NCBI RefSeq assembly: GCF_013409255.1
Contig: NZ_JACCAS010000001.1
Location: forward strand, 2,852,001 to 2,916,000
Length of the DNA stretch: 64,000 nucleotides
Source of the DNA: Paraburkholderia bryophila
Lineage (GTDB): Bacteria; Pseudomonadota; Gammaproteobacteria; Burkholderiales; Burkholderiaceae
Direction of reading: 5' to 3'
This document shows, piece after piece, positions 34,542 through 43,539 of this stretch. Below the pieces are notes generated by a model. The model searched no databases and was not told where the DNA came from. It saw nothing but the letters and a program-made list of their open reading frames with translations. The position numbers and the translations under genes were made by a program. How positions within the stretch are numbered: position 1 is the stretch's first letter; every line of letters starts with the position of its first letter.

Positions 34542-35057
34542 ATGAGTTCACGCAGGATCGCCGTGCGCCGTTCGGGTGTGCACGGCAAAGGCGTGTTTGC
34601 CATCGAACCGATCAAAGCCGGCGATCGGCTAATCGAATACAAGGGCGAGCGGATCTCCTGGAAGGAAGCGTTGCGTCGGCATCCGCATAATCCGGCCGAA
34701 CCGAATCACACGTTCTATTTCGCGCTCGACAGCGGCAAGGTGATCGACGGCAAGGTCGACGGCAACAGCGCGCGCTGGATCAACCACTCGTGCGCGCCGA
34801 ATTGCGAAGCCGAGGAAATCGACGGTCACGTGTACGTGCACGCGTTGCGCGACATCGCGGAAGGCGAGGAAGTCTTTTACGACTACGGCCTCGTGATCGA
34901 CGCGCGTCAGACGAAGAAGTTGAAGAAGGAATACGAATGCCGTTGCGGCGCGCGAAAGTGCCGCGGCACGATGCTGGCGCCGCCGGAGAAAGAGAAGGGC
35001 GAGGGCAAGTCCGATAAGTCGGCCAAGAAGGCCGCTAAGAAGGCGAAGAAGAAATGA
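34542..35057 (+). CDS. SET-domain protein (putative protein lysine methyltransferase)
   Basis: Bacterial SET-domain protein, 171 aa. SAM-site GVHGKGVFA is at residues 12-20, the knot motifs are INHSCAPNC (80-88) and FYDYG (112-116), and a post-SET zinc motif CxCx4C is at Cys133, Cys135 and Cys140. The C-terminal ~30 residues are a Lys/Ala-rich tail resembling a nucleic-acid-binding histone H1-like tail. All catalytic motifs are intact. Substrate unknown; nucleoid or ribosomal proteins are plausible (inference). AAGGA precedes the ATG. Confidence 0.88.
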   Translation: MSSRRIAVRRSGVHGKGVFAIEPIKAGDRLIEYKGERISWKEALRRHPHNPAEPNHTFYFALDSGKVIDGKVDGNSARWINHSCAPNCEAEEIDGHVYVHALRDIAEGEEVFYDYGLVIDARQTKKLKKEYECRCGARKCRGTMLAPPEKEKGEGKSDKSAKKAAKKAKKK

Positions 35058-35060
35058 AAA

Positions 35061-35109
35061 CGCTGGCTGCCGCCGTTCGCTCACTGGAGTGAGTGCGCGG
35101 CAGCCAGCG
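35061..35109. terminator. Bidirectional hairpin between convergent SET and kinase genes
   Basis: Arms CGCTGGCTGCCGC and GCGGCAGCCAGCG (13 bp perfect) enclose an inner CTCACT-GG-AGTGAG hairpin, and it lies between two converging stops. T runs are short, so termination may depend on stem strength. Confidence 0.65.
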
Positions 35110-35124
35110 TGGGGGTTCCCTATG

Positions 35125-36627
35125 TTAGATGTCGATCGGCGCCGAGTGCGCCGATTTTTTTATCGGACGCCGTTCGTCGGAAACCGGCTCGCTCTGCACA
35201 GTGATCGGCACGAGCGGAATACGCACGATGAAGCGTGCGCCGCCATCGGGCGAATCTTCGTAATGCACGCTGCCGTGATGCAGCACCATGATGTCGTGAA
35301 CGATCGCGAGGCCGAGACCGGCGCCGCTGTCGACACCGGCTTCGGTCTGACCGTCGCCGCGGAAGAAGCGCTTGAACAGATCCGCTTGCTGCGTGAAGGG
35401 CACGCCCGGTCCGTTGTCTTCGACGATGATCTCGGCCATGCGCAATTCGTCGATCACCGTTTGCGACACCGTCACGGTGATACGCCCGCCGTCGAAGCGC
35501 GAGGGCGGCACGTACTTCAGCGCGTTATCCAGCAGATTGGCGATCACTTCGTGCAGCAACACCGGATTGCCGCGCGCGATCAGCGGCTGCGCGTTGGCGG
35601 GGTCGTCGAGGCGCTGGAAGCCGAGGTCGACCTGGAAGGTCAGTGCGCGCGGCACCCATTCCGCGCCGGTGTCGAACGCGAGCGCGGCCATGTCCACGTT
35701 GACGAAGCGTGCCGCCTGTTCACCCGGCTCAGCGCGCGCAAGCGACAGCAGTTGATTCGACAACCGCACCGCGCGGTCGGCTGCGGCGCGTAGTTCGCGA
35801 ACCGCCTTGAGCGTCTGCTGCGGGTCACGCGCAACAGCAGCTTGTTCCGCATGCAGCTTGACGGCGGTGAGCGGCGTACGCAACTGATGCGCGGCGTCGG
35901 CGATGAATTTGCGCTGACCGTCGAGTGCGGTTTTCAGACGATCGAGCAGCGCGTTCAGCGCGCCGGTCAGCGGCCGGATTTCAACCGGCACATAGGTTTC
36001 GTCGACCGGTTCGAGCGACGTATGCGTCTGACGATTCAGCGAGTCAGCGAGATCGGTCAGCGGATTGAGCTGCTGATTCACGACGCGCCACACAATCACC
36101 CAACCGGCCAACAGCAACAACAGCAGCGGCATCATGATCGCGACCAGAAACTCGGCGGCGATCCTGAAGCGGTGATGCACCGGCTGCCCGACTTCGACGA
36201 CGATCGGATTGCCGCTCGGTTGATCGACGCGCACCTGAGCGACGCGCACGGTCGTGCCCTCATGCTGCGTCTCGAACACATAGGCGTAGTGCATGCGGCG
36301 CACGCTGGTGCCTTGCAGCGGCAGATTGTGGTCACCGGCGATTTCGGTATCGCCGTTGCTGATCCGGTAGACGAGATTTTCGGCCGGGTCGGAGAACATG
36401 GCCTGCGCGAGCGGTGGCACCGTGATGCGGGCATCCGGTCCGGCAATCTGGATCTGTTTGGAAATCGCGGTGGCGAGGTCGGCGAGCGAACGGTCGACCA
36501 CATGCTGCGTGTATTGCCACGCGAGCCAGTAAGCGATCAGGCCGCTCATTAGCGCGAGCAATGAAAGGGGAGCAGCGAGGCGCCGCAGCAGCGTGCGGCG
36601 CAGACTATTGGCGGCCGGCTGGGGCAT
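35125..36627 (-). CDS. Two-component sensor histidine kinase (TctE/QseC-like)
   Basis: Inner-membrane sensor kinase of 500 aa. TM1 is about residues 14-36, followed by a periplasmic 2CSK_N-type sensor domain and TM2 near 165-187. Then come HAMP-like and HisKA segments with the phosphoacceptor in FIADAAHQLRTPL, N-box NLLDNALKYV, G1 DNGPGV and G2 GAGLGLAIV. Start 36627 is chosen because the longer frame adds only polar residues before MPQPAANSLRRTLLRR. The cognate regulator gene lies 134 bp upstream on the same strand, with a GC-rich hairpin in the gap. The signal may be a tricarboxylate or similar small molecule by family; not certain. Confidence 0.92.
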   Translation of the reverse strand: MPQPAANSLRRTLLRRLAAPLSLLALMSGLIAYWLAWQYTQHVVDRSLADLATAISKQIQIAGPDARITVPPLAQAMFSDPAENLVYRISNGDTEIAGDHNLPLQGTSVRRMHYAYVFETQHEGTTVRVAQVRVDQPSGNPIVVEVGQPVHHRFRIAAEFLVAIMMPLLLLLLAGWVIVWRVVNQQLNPLTDLADSLNRQTHTSLEPVDETYVPVEIRPLTGALNALLDRLKTALDGQRKFIADAAHQLRTPLTAVKLHAEQAAVARDPQQTLKAVRELRAAADRAVRLSNQLLSLARAEPGEQAARFVNVDMAALAFDTGAEWVPRALTFQVDLGFQRLDDPANAQPLIARGNPVLLHEVIANLLDNALKYVPPSRFDGGRITVTVSQTVIDELRMAEIIVEDNGPGVPFTQQADLFKRFFRGDGQTEAGVDSGAGLGLAIVHDIMVLHHGSVHYEDSPDGGARFIVRIPLVPITVQSEPVSDERRPIKKSAHSAPIDI

Positions 36628-36761
36628 GATCGAACGCGCGGGAAAGTGACTACGGCACAGACGCCGTGAAATTCCGCCGGGTGCCGGCGTGGTGCGCACC
36701 GAGTGCGCGGCGCCGGCCCGGCGCCGTCAGGCCACCATGACGATGGCGGCCTTCGTGACGA

Positions 36762-37448
36762 TTATGCGGCCTGACGGATTTCCTGCAACAGGTAACCGAA
36801 GCCACGTACCGTGACGATCTCGACACGGCAGTTTTCAAGCTTTTTGCGCACCCGGTGCACGTAGACTTCGATCGCGGTGTCGCCGAGATCGCCGCCGAAA
36901 TGCGTCAGGTGGTCCTGCAGTTGCGCTTTGCTGACTACGCGGCCATGGCGCAGCAACAGCATTTCGAGCACCGCGAATTCACGCGGCGACAGTTCGAGCG
37001 GCTTGTCGTCGTTGAAAATGCGACGGTCGACGCCCGACAGACGCACACCGCCCAGCGATACTTCCGGACGCGGCATATCGCCGTGCGGACCGCTGCGGCG
37101 CATCACCGCGCGAATGCGTGCTTCGAGTTCGGTAGGTTCGAACGGCTTCAGCATGTAGTCGTCGGCACCGGAATTCAGGCCTTGGACACGGTCGTTCAAT
37201 TCGTCGCGCGCGGTGAGAATGATCACCGGCGTATGACGGTTGCTCTGGCGGAAACGCGACAGCAGCGTCATGCCGTCGATACCGGGCAGGCCCAGATCGA
37301 GGATCACGAGCTCGTGGCGGTTTTGGGTCAGGGCCTGTTCGGCGAAAATACCGTCATGGACCATGTCGACGGTGAAGCCGGCTTGTTCGAGACTACTTTG
37401 GATGCCGCGTGCGATGGGGCGGTCATCTTCGATCAGAAGGAGTCGCAT
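36762..37448 (-). CDS. OmpR/PhoB-family response regulator
   Basis: DNA-binding response regulator of 228 aa. The receiver domain has the acidic pair EDD (residues 7-9), phospho-acceptor Asp in LVILDLGLPG (Asp51), Thr in ILTARD and Lys in YMLKPFE. A C-terminal winged helix follows (LSPREFAVLEMLLLRHGRVV, VEVYVHRVRKKL-like motif, TVRGFGYLL). It forms an operon with the downstream kinase and is of the TctD/QseB type. Confidence 0.94.
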   Translation of the reverse strand: MRLLLIEDDRPIARGIQSSLEQAGFTVDMVHDGIFAEQALTQNRHELVILDLGLPGIDGMTLLSRFRQSNRHTPVIILTARDELNDRVQGLNSGADDYMLKPFEPTELEARIRAVMRRSGPHGDMPRPEVSLGGVRLSGVDRRIFNDDKPLELSPREFAVLEMLLLRHGRVVSKAQLQDHLTHFGGDLGDTAIEVYVHRVRKKLENCRVEIVTVRGFGYLLQEIRQAA

Positions 37449-37539
37449 GGATTTCGCTCAAGTACAATGGGTTTAGGCGTTTGGGCAAGCGGTTCGCCGG
37501 GGCGCCTGCTGCACAGACCTGGAGAGCGATCACGACGTC

Positions 37540-37764
37540 ATGTCCGAAATAAGCATTCACGAACTGGAAGCCGCGATCAACTTCTGGCGCGCCCGCTCAC
37601 CATCAAGCGGCGACGAACTCGTTCTGTGCAAGGAGGCAAGCGCGCTCTCCAAGCCGTATGCGCTGATGATTGTACAGCGTCAGCACTCGCTATCACTGGA
37701 ACGTTTGGACGGGATTGCCAGGCAAGCATGGGAATCTTACGTGCGCCTTAATAATAGCCTGTAG
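37540..37764 (+). CDS. Small DUF3717-type protein
   Basis: A 74-aa cytoplasmic protein starting MSEISIHELEAAINFWRARS; this Ile/Glu-Ala-Ile-Asn-Trp pattern is typical of the short DUF3717 proteins of Burkholderiales. Role unknown. It lies divergent from the response regulator (91-bp gap) and converges with phhB. A 7-bp GTATTAC/GTAATAC hairpin overlaps the phhB stop downstream. Confidence 0.75.
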   Translation: MSEISIHELEAAINFWRARSPSSGDELVLCKEASALSKPYALMIVQRQHSLSLERLDGIARQAWESYVRLNNSL

Positions 37765-37868
37765 AACTGAAGGTTTCGATAAGGGATTGCCTGCAATGCC
37801 CTTTCATTCCGTCCCATTGTTTGAGTCACCAGGCATAAACGTCATCGAAACGCCTCGGATCGCGTGTA

Positions 37869-38159
37869 TTACGCGGTAATACTATCAATGAAGGTGGCGA
37901 GTTGGATGTCGCGCTCGGTCAGTCCATTGGCCTCGTGCGTGGACAGTGTGATCTCCACCTTGTTGTAGACGTTGAACCACTCCGGGTGGTGATCCATTTC
38001 CTGCGCCTTGATCGCCACGCGCGTCATGAAGCCGAATGCTTCGTTGAAGTCGGCGAATTTGAACTGCCGCTGAATCGCATCGCGGCCGGCCACAGCTTGC
38101 CAGTCGTGCAACTGGGCGAGCTTCGTGGCGCGTTCTTCGGAAGTCAGTTTGTTGATCAT
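37869..38159 (-). CDS. phhB: Pterin-4a-carbinolamine dehydratase
   Basis: Recycles the pterin cofactor after aromatic hydroxylation, 96 aa. It shows the catalytic histidine region [20 protein letters not shown] and the C-terminal [22 protein letters not shown] at 38159 has a GAGAGGT Shine-Dalgarno; the longer frame has none. It lies ~100 bp downstream of phhA on the same strand, as a phenylalanine hydroxylation operon. Confidence 0.94.
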   Translation of the reverse strand: MINKLTSEERATKLAQLHDWQAVAGRDAIQRQFKFADFNEAFGFMTRVAIKAQEMDHHPEWFNVYNKVEITLSTHEANGLTERDIQLATFIDSITA

Positions 38160-38262
38160 GATGTTTACCTCTCGGGTCTGAACGGACCTGCCGGCCAGCA
38201 AGTCCATTCGCTATTTTTCCATGGATGCCGTCAGCCCGTTGCCGGTGCGTTCAGCCGTCCGG

Positions 38263-39153
38263 TCAGATATCGCCGTCGGCTTGCCAGCCTTGCTGTGAAC
38301 CACGCGTAATCACGCGATCGTGCTCGAGCACATCGCCGGCAGCGTACGCGGGTTCGCTGACGAGCTTTGCCAGAAGCGGCGCGAAATCGGTTTGCGCGAC
38401 GCCGAACAACTGGGCGAAGTCGTCGATCACAAAGTAGGTTTTCTGGAATGTGTCGATGCGATAGCGCGTGCGCATCACGCGTTCCAGGTCGAAGCCGATC
38501 CGGTTCGGCGCCGCGTCGTGCTGGCTATAGACCGTCTCGCCTTTGCTCGACACAATACCCGCGCCGTAGATCTTCACACCGTTCGGACTCGCGGTGTCGC
38601 GGATCAGTCCGAACTCCACTGTGTACCAATAGAGACGCGCCAGCAGCGGCAGCGCGCCAGCGTCGTTGGCGGCTAATGCGGCACGGCCGTACGCGTGCAT
38701 GTAATCGGCGAACACGGGGTTGATCAACAGCGGCACGTGGCCGAACAGATCGTGAAAGCAGTCGGGTTCCTGCAGATAATCGAGCTGGTCCGGACGGCGC
38801 ATCCACCACGTCACGGGAAAGCGGCGATTCGCCAGATGCTCGAAGAACACCTGGTCGGGCACGAGACCCGGCACCGCGACAATCTGCCAACCGGTGGCGG
38901 GCGTGAGCTTCGCGTTGATTTCATCGAACGACGGCACGCGATCGGCCGGCATGCCGATGCGTTCCACACCTTTAAGAAACGCGTCGCAGACGCGGCCTTT
39001 GAGCAGCTCGGTCTGGCGTGCATAAAGCTGTTGCCACACGGCATGGTCGACCGCGCCGTAGCGTTCCGTCGGTTGATCGATGGTGAAGTCCGCACGGGTT
39101 TCGAGACCGGCGTCGAATTGCTCTTTCAGTTTGGCGGTGTTCGCGGTGGACAT
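38263..39153 (-). CDS. phhA: Phenylalanine 4-monooxygenase
   Basis: Pterin- and Fe(II)-dependent hydroxylase converting phenylalanine to tyrosine, 296 aa, single-domain bacterial form. The iron ligands sit in PDCFHDLFGHVPLL (two His) and in the later YWYTVEFGLI (Glu). RFPVTWWMRRPDQLDYLQEPD matches the pterin/substrate region. No regulatory ACT domain, as expected. A divergent Lrp-type regulator is 150 bp upstream, which is the usual control arrangement. Confidence 0.96.
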   Translation of the reverse strand: MSTANTAKLKEQFDAGLETRADFTIDQPTERYGAVDHAVWQQLYARQTELLKGRVCDAFLKGVERIGMPADRVPSFDEINAKLTPATGWQIVAVPGLVPDQVFFEHLANRRFPVTWWMRRPDQLDYLQEPDCFHDLFGHVPLLINPVFADYMHAYGRAALAANDAGALPLLARLYWYTVEFGLIRDTASPNGVKIYGAGIVSSKGETVYSQHDAAPNRIGFDLERVMRTRYRIDTFQKTYFVIDDFAQLFGVAQTDFAPLLAKLVSEPAYAAGDVLEHDRVITRGSQQGWQADGDI

Positions 39154-39301
39154 GATGCTGGGGCTCTACGGCATGTGCCGATCAAAATCAGTGATGCGAG
39201 TGTAGAGCGACACACGTGCGGATTGGACGCAATCATGGCGTCCTAACACGTCGGTATGCAATAATCGTGCACTAAATAGCGATTACATGCGGATATTTAA
39301 C

Positions 39302-39793
39302 ATGCTAGAACTGGATCACTTCGATCTCGCGTTGCTCGATGTGTTGCAACGTTTCGGCCGGGCCACGCATCAGCAACTGGCCGAGCAGGTGCCGCTGTCG
39401 CCGTCGCAGATTGGACGGCGTTTGCAGCGGCTGGAGCAGGTCGGCGTGGTGGACGGTTATCGCGTCGTGCTGCGGCCGGAGAAACTCGGCCTTGGCGTGA
39501 CCGCGTTTACCAGCTTGAAGTTGAAGCACCACGGCGATTCGATCATCGAGCAATTCCAGCAGCAGATCGAGGTGTTGCCCGAGGTGCTGGAATGTCACGC
39601 GGTGGTGGGCGACGCCGATTATCTGCTGCGGATCGTCGCGCCGGATCTGAATTATCTGTCGACGTTCGTGATGAAGAAGCTGATGCGCGTGCCGGGTGTG
39701 GACAGCGTGCGCTCGAATATCGTGCTGACCACGTTCAAGCGCAATGGGCCGTTGCCGCTTGGGCATCTGTCGCCGGGGGCCGCCGCCGCTTGA
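39302..39793 (+). CDS. Lrp/AsnC-family regulator, likely of phhA
   Basis: Leucine-responsive-type regulator, 163 aa. HTH at about residues 4-62 (DLALLDVLQRFGRATHQQLAE, SPSQIGRRLQRLEQVGVV), followed by the RAM ligand/oligomerisation domain (VLPEVLECHAVVGDADYLLR). Start 39302 gives MLELDHFDLALL, the normal family N-terminus; the ATG at 39287 is 5 codons upstream. Neither has a strong Shine-Dalgarno. Divergent from phhA-phhB, so probably their phenylalanine-responsive regulator (inference from position). Confidence 0.9.
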   Translation: MLELDHFDLALLDVLQRFGRATHQQLAEQVPLSPSQIGRRLQRLEQVGVVDGYRVVLRPEKLGLGVTAFTSLKLKHHGDSIIEQFQQQIEVLPEVLECHAVVGDADYLLRIVAPDLNYLSTFVMKKLMRVPGVDSVRSNIVLTTFKRNGPLPLGHLSPGAAAA

Positions 39794-39882
39794 TGCGGCG
39801 GCTGTTTGAAGAGCGTGGCGTTTGCATGCCACCTGGGCGTCCCACGCGCCCAACACCGCGAAAAATCGCTCTGCTTAAAGTT

Positions 39883-40419
39883 TTAAGCAGCCTGCTTCGG
39901 CTCGCTCGCCGGGCTCAGCAGATCGACGTAGGCCACGGCCACCAGATCCGACTCCGGCACGCCGAGCGTTTCGAACATGGCGTGCGCTTCGGCGTGGCCG
40001 CCTTCTTCGTCGTCATCTTGCGCGAGCAGCACTTCGAGTTCGACGAAGTCACCCAGACCGTCTACCCGGTCCAGATGGATTCGCGTGCGCCCGGTCAGGT
40101 ACACATGGCGTTCCTTCGTGACAATGCCGCGCGTGGTCAGCGCGGTGGCGAGTAGCGCATGCATGGCTTCGGGGTTCGTCACCGGGCTGCGTGTGTAGTA
40201 CGACGCCTTCGGACCGTCGCGATCGTCGCGCTGATAGAAGATCAGCTCGGCCGGTGTGCCGTCGTCGAACTGGCGCAGCTTCAGGCGCCCGCGCGGCACG
40301 TCGTAGAAAAAGTCCTGCTGGCGGAAGATCAGCGGCGCGTCCGGCGCGAGCTTGGCCGCGCGTTCACGGAGTTGCTCGAAATGCTGGGCGCGGGCTTTGA
40401 TTTCAATGTTGCGTGCCAT
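39883..40419 (-). CDS. CYTH-domain phosphatase / class IV adenylate cyclase-like protein
   Basis: A 178-aa triphosphate tunnel metalloenzyme. The N-terminal signature is ARNIEIKAR (ExExK-type), followed by alternating charged beta strands (RLKLRQFDDG, TPAELIFYQRDD, TKERHVYLTGRTRIHLDRVDGLGDFVELE). The family covers thiamine-triphosphatase, inorganic triphosphatase and CyaB-like cyclases, so the exact substrate is uncertain. A short gap separates it from the lrp stop; the two converge. Confidence 0.85.
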   Translation of the reverse strand: MARNIEIKARAQHFEQLRERAAKLAPDAPLIFRQQDFFYDVPRGRLKLRQFDDGTPAELIFYQRDDRDGPKASYYTRSPVTNPEAMHALLATALTTRGIVTKERHVYLTGRTRIHLDRVDGLGDFVELEVLLAQDDDEEGGHAEAHAMFETLGVPESDLVAVAYVDLLSPASEPKQAA

Positions 40420-40799
40420 GTCAGGTTCCTGTCGAAAGGGTGGAGTGGTCGGCGGCTTCCGGTGAGGCCGGGGCGAAGCTGCCGGGAAGGACAGAGTCAG
40501 GCGAAACGAACAACGATGCGGATCAGCGAATCAGCGCGAACCCCCAATCTAACAAAAACTGCGTGACGGTGTGGTTTCAGATGAAGGGATAGGCGCGGGC
40601 GGTGGTTGGCGGTTTGCCGGTGAGCGGCGGTGTGTAAGGCGCATAGCGCGAGCCTGACGCCGCGCAGGTGGCGAAAAGCCGCAGAGTGGATCAGTTCGGC
40701 AGAGAGGCTCAACCGAGGCGGATTGACTGTCATGAGAACAGCTCATATCGCAGCGAAGCGTCCCTACACGTCCCTACACGCCAGGCAGCAGACACGTCA
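40420..40799. other. Intergenic region between the CYTH and LysR genes
   Basis: About 380 bp without a supported gene; open frames lack recognisable products. The only notable feature is a perfect tandem duplication of ACGTCCCTAC near 40757-40780. Confidence 0.5.
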
Positions 40800-41699
40800 T
40801 CACGTCACCCACTGCTGCTCGATCAACTTCAACGCTGCGGCAATCGCCGGCTCGTCCTTGCGTGCGTCGAGCGTGATGAAACTGAGCTGCGTCGGCACCG
40901 TCACTCCTTCGACGATGGTCAACGCGTGCGCGTGCGCTTCGGCGATCGCGGTGGCGTCGCGAGCGAGCGTGAGACCGACGCCTGACTTAACCAGATCGAG
41001 CATCGACGGCTCCTGATCCACTTCCGCGACCTTCACCGGTTTCACCCCCGCCTCGTCGAAGCAGCGCGACAACAGCCGATTGTGCGCGGACGCGGGCGGC
41101 GTCCAGATCCACGGCAGCGCGGCGAGCGAGCGCCAGTCACGCGCGCCTTTCACGCGATCTTTCCAGCCGGCCGGCGCCAGCACGCGATACTGGAAGTGCG
41201 TCAACGTGACCGCATGAAAGGCCGCACCGTCGCGCGGTTCGTCCTCCGACGGCAGACCGATGTAATAGCCGACATCCAGCTCACCGGCGCGCACCTGCTC
41301 CAGCACCCAGCCCGACATGCCGTGACGCAGCGCCGTCTCGATGCGCGGCCAGGTTTCCACCAGTTGCTTGAGAAAGCCGCCCAGACGCAGAAACGCCGGG
41401 TCGAGGATCGTGCCGATCCGCAAGCGCCCGCGCACTTCGTGTCGCAGCGACTGCGCCGCGCGCTGCACGTCGCTGGCCGCGGCGAGTGCGCGTTCGGCGT
41501 GGGGCAGCAAGGCCTGGCCATCGCGTGTGAGCGACAGCCCGTGCGAAGTGCGCGTGAACAGCGTCACGCCGAGCGTCGCCTGCAAATGCTTGATTTGCAG
41601 GCTGACGGCGGGTTGGGTCAGGTGGAGTTGCACCGCGGCGCGCGTGAGGTTGCCCTCGCGTGCAACGGTGACAAAGGCCCGTAGCAGAGTCAGATCCAT
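40800..41699 (-). CDS. LysR-family regulator, probable HpdR-like activator
   Basis: LTTR of 299 aa. N-terminal [43 protein letters not shown], then the effector-binding domain from about residue 90. It is divergent from mmsA and the GMC dehydrogenase gene with a 155-bp shared promoter region containing a GATAT-N11-ATATC box. In Pseudomonas and Cupriavidus, LysR proteins placed this way activate 3-hydroxypropionate degradation genes; I assign that role by context, not by sequence identity. Confidence 0.85.
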   Translation of the reverse strand: MDLTLLRAFVTVAREGNLTRAAVQLHLTQPAVSLQIKHLQATLGVTLFTRTSHGLSLTRDGQALLPHAERALAAASDVQRAAQSLRHEVRGRLRIGTILDPAFLRLGGFLKQLVETWPRIETALRHGMSGWVLEQVRAGELDVGYYIGLPSEDEPRDGAAFHAVTLTHFQYRVLAPAGWKDRVKGARDWRSLAALPWIWTPPASAHNRLLSRCFDEAGVKPVKVAEVDQEPSMLDLVKSGVGLTLARDATAIAEAHAHALTIVEGVTVPTQLSFITLDARKDEPAIAAALKLIEQQWVT

Positions 41700-41704
41700 A
41701 TCTT

Positions 41705-41725
41705 GATATTAGCTCGCCTTATATC
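41705..41725. promoter_or_regulatory. LysR-type binding box (T-N11-A)
   Basis: Perfect 5-bp arms GATAT (41705-41709) and ATATC (41721-41725) separated by 11 bases, with T and A at the inner ends as in the LTTR consensus. It lies 6 bp from the LysR start codon and 130 bp from mmsA. A second imperfect palindrome (ATTGAG-CATTA-CTCATT) follows at 41729-41745, giving a possible second half of an LTTR operator. Confidence 0.55.
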
Positions 41726-41854
41726 GCAATTGAGCATTACTCATTGGATTTGTTGCCCCGAAGCGCCGTACGCTTGCCCTTCGACACGCCCGCACGACGC
41801 CTTGGATCAGGCGCAGGCACGCTGGGCGGAAGACTTCACCGAAAGAGGAAAACC

Positions 41855-43393
41855 ATGAGCGAGACAGATCAGGACGCGGCTGCGCGCAGCGAAACCCAGG
41901 CGCGCGCGCTGACCCATTTCATCAATAGCAAGCCCGTCGAGGGTACGAGCGGCCGTTTCGGCGACGTCTTCAATCCCGCGCTCGGCAGTGTCAGTGCGCG
42001 CGTGCCGCTGGCGAGCGTCGCCGAAGTGGATGCTGCGGTTGCCGCCGCCAAGGCCGCTTTCCCCGCATGGAGCGAAACCGCGCCGATCAAACGCGCGCGC
42101 GTCATGTTCAAGTTCAAGGAATTGCTCGACCGTCACCACGACGAACTCGCGGAACTGATCACGCGTGAACACGGCAAAGTGTTTTCCGACGCGAAGGGCG
42201 AGGTGATGCGCGGCATCGAGATCGTCGAGTTCGCGTGCGGCATTCCGAATCTGTTGAAGACGGACTTCACCGATCAGATCGGCGGCGGCATCGACAACTG
42301 GAATCTGCGTCAGCCGTTGGGCGTGGTGGCGGGTATCACGCCGTTCAATTTTCCAATGATGGTGCCGTGCTGGATGTTCCCTATCGCGATTGCCTGCGGC
42401 AACACCTTCGTGTTGAAGCCGTCGGAGCGTGATCCGTCGTGCTCGAACCGTCTCGCCGAGTTGTTCAAGGAAGCCGGTTTGCCGGATGGCGTATTCAACG
42501 TCGTACACGGCGACAAGACGGCGGTCGATGCGCTGCTCGGGCATCCCGACGTGAGTGCGTTGTCGTTCGTTGGATCGACGCCGATTGCCGAATACATTTA
42601 TACGGAAGGCACGAAGTGCGGCAAGCGCGTGCAAGCGTTGGGCGGGGCGAAGAATCATCTGGTGGTGATGCCGGACGCCGATCTCGACCAGGCGGTCGAT
42701 GCGTTGATCGGCGCCGCCTACGGTTCGGCCGGCGAGCGGTGCATGGCGATTTCGGTGGCGGTCGCGGTGGGGCATATCGCCGATGAACTGATCGAACGAC
42801 TCACGCCGCGCGTGAAGAGCCTGAAGATTCTCAACGGCATGGAATCGGCGGCCGAGATGGGGCCGTTGGTGACTGGCGTGCATCGGGACAAAGTGGTCGG
42901 CTATATCGACGCGGGTATCGCGGCGGGCGCGAAGCTCGTGGTCGACGGACGCGGTCATCAGGTCGAGGGTCACGAGAAAGGCTTCTTCCTCGGCGGCACC
43001 TTATTCGACGATGTCTCGACCGACATGAAGATCTACCGCGAAGAGATTTTCGGACCGGTGTTGTGCGTGGTGCGCGTACCGGATTTTGCGTCGGCGGTGG
43101 AACTCATCAACGCCAACGAATTCGCCAACGGCGTCTCGTTGTTCACGTCCGACGGCGGCGTCGCGCGTGCCTTCTCCCGCCAGATCCAGATCGGCATGGT
43201 GGGCATCAACGTGCCGATTCCGGTGCCGATGGCGTGGCATTCTTTTGGCGGCTGGAAGAAGTCCCTGTTCGGCGACCATCACGCGTATGGTGAAGAAGGC
43301 GTGCGGTTTTACACGCGCTACAAGAGCATCATGCAGCGCTGGCCCGACAGTATCGCGAAGGGCGCCGAGTTCACGATGCCGGTGGCGAAATAG
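41855..43393 (+). CDS. mmsA: (Methyl)malonate-semialdehyde dehydrogenase, CoA-acylating
   Basis: Aldehyde dehydrogenase superfamily enzyme, 512 aa, converting methylmalonate or malonate semialdehyde to propionyl- or acetyl-CoA. The catalytic cysteine is in [10 protein letters not shown] (Cys296). The GERCMA motif replaces the Glu/Cys pair of hydrolytic ALDHs and is typical of Mms[21 protein letters not shown] and [15 protein letters not shown] are also characteristic. ATG 41855 has AGAGGA 8 bases upstream. Followed at 43540 by a GMC dehydrogenase that may feed it the semialdehyde. Confidence 0.93.
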   Translation: MSETDQDAAARSETQARALTHFINSKPVEGTSGRFGDVFNPALGSVSARVPLASVAEVDAAVAAAKAAFPAWSETAPIKRARVMFKFKELLDRHHDELAELITREHGKVFSDAKGEVMRGIEIVEFACGIPNLLKTDFTDQIGGGIDNWNLRQPLGVVAGITPFNFPMMVPCWMFPIAIACGNTFVLKPSERDPSCSNRLAELFKEAGLPDGVFNVVHGDKTAVDALLGHPDVSALSFVGSTPIAEYIYTEGTKCGKRVQALGGAKNHLVVMPDADLDQAVDALIGAAYGSAGERCMAISVAVAVGHIADELIERLTPRVKSLKILNGMESAAEMGPLVTGVHRDKVVGYIDAGIAAGAKLVVDGRGHQVEGHEKGFFLGGTLFDDVSTDMKIYREEIFGPVLCVVRVPDFASAVELINANEFANGVSLFTSDGGVARAFSRQIQIGMVGINVPIPVPMAWHSFGGWKKSLFGDHHAYGEEGVRFYTRYKSIMQRWPDSIAKGAEFTMPVAK

Positions 43394-43539
43394 TGTGACG
43401 TGTTGGTTTTCGGTGCGGCTTTCGATCGCGCGCCGAAGGCCAACGCGAGAAGGCGCAACGAACAAATAAAATCAGCCCGACGCCGCAGGCGCAGAAAGCA
43501 TCGCCTGTCTGCGGGCAGAGAAGCTTAGGAGACTAGACC

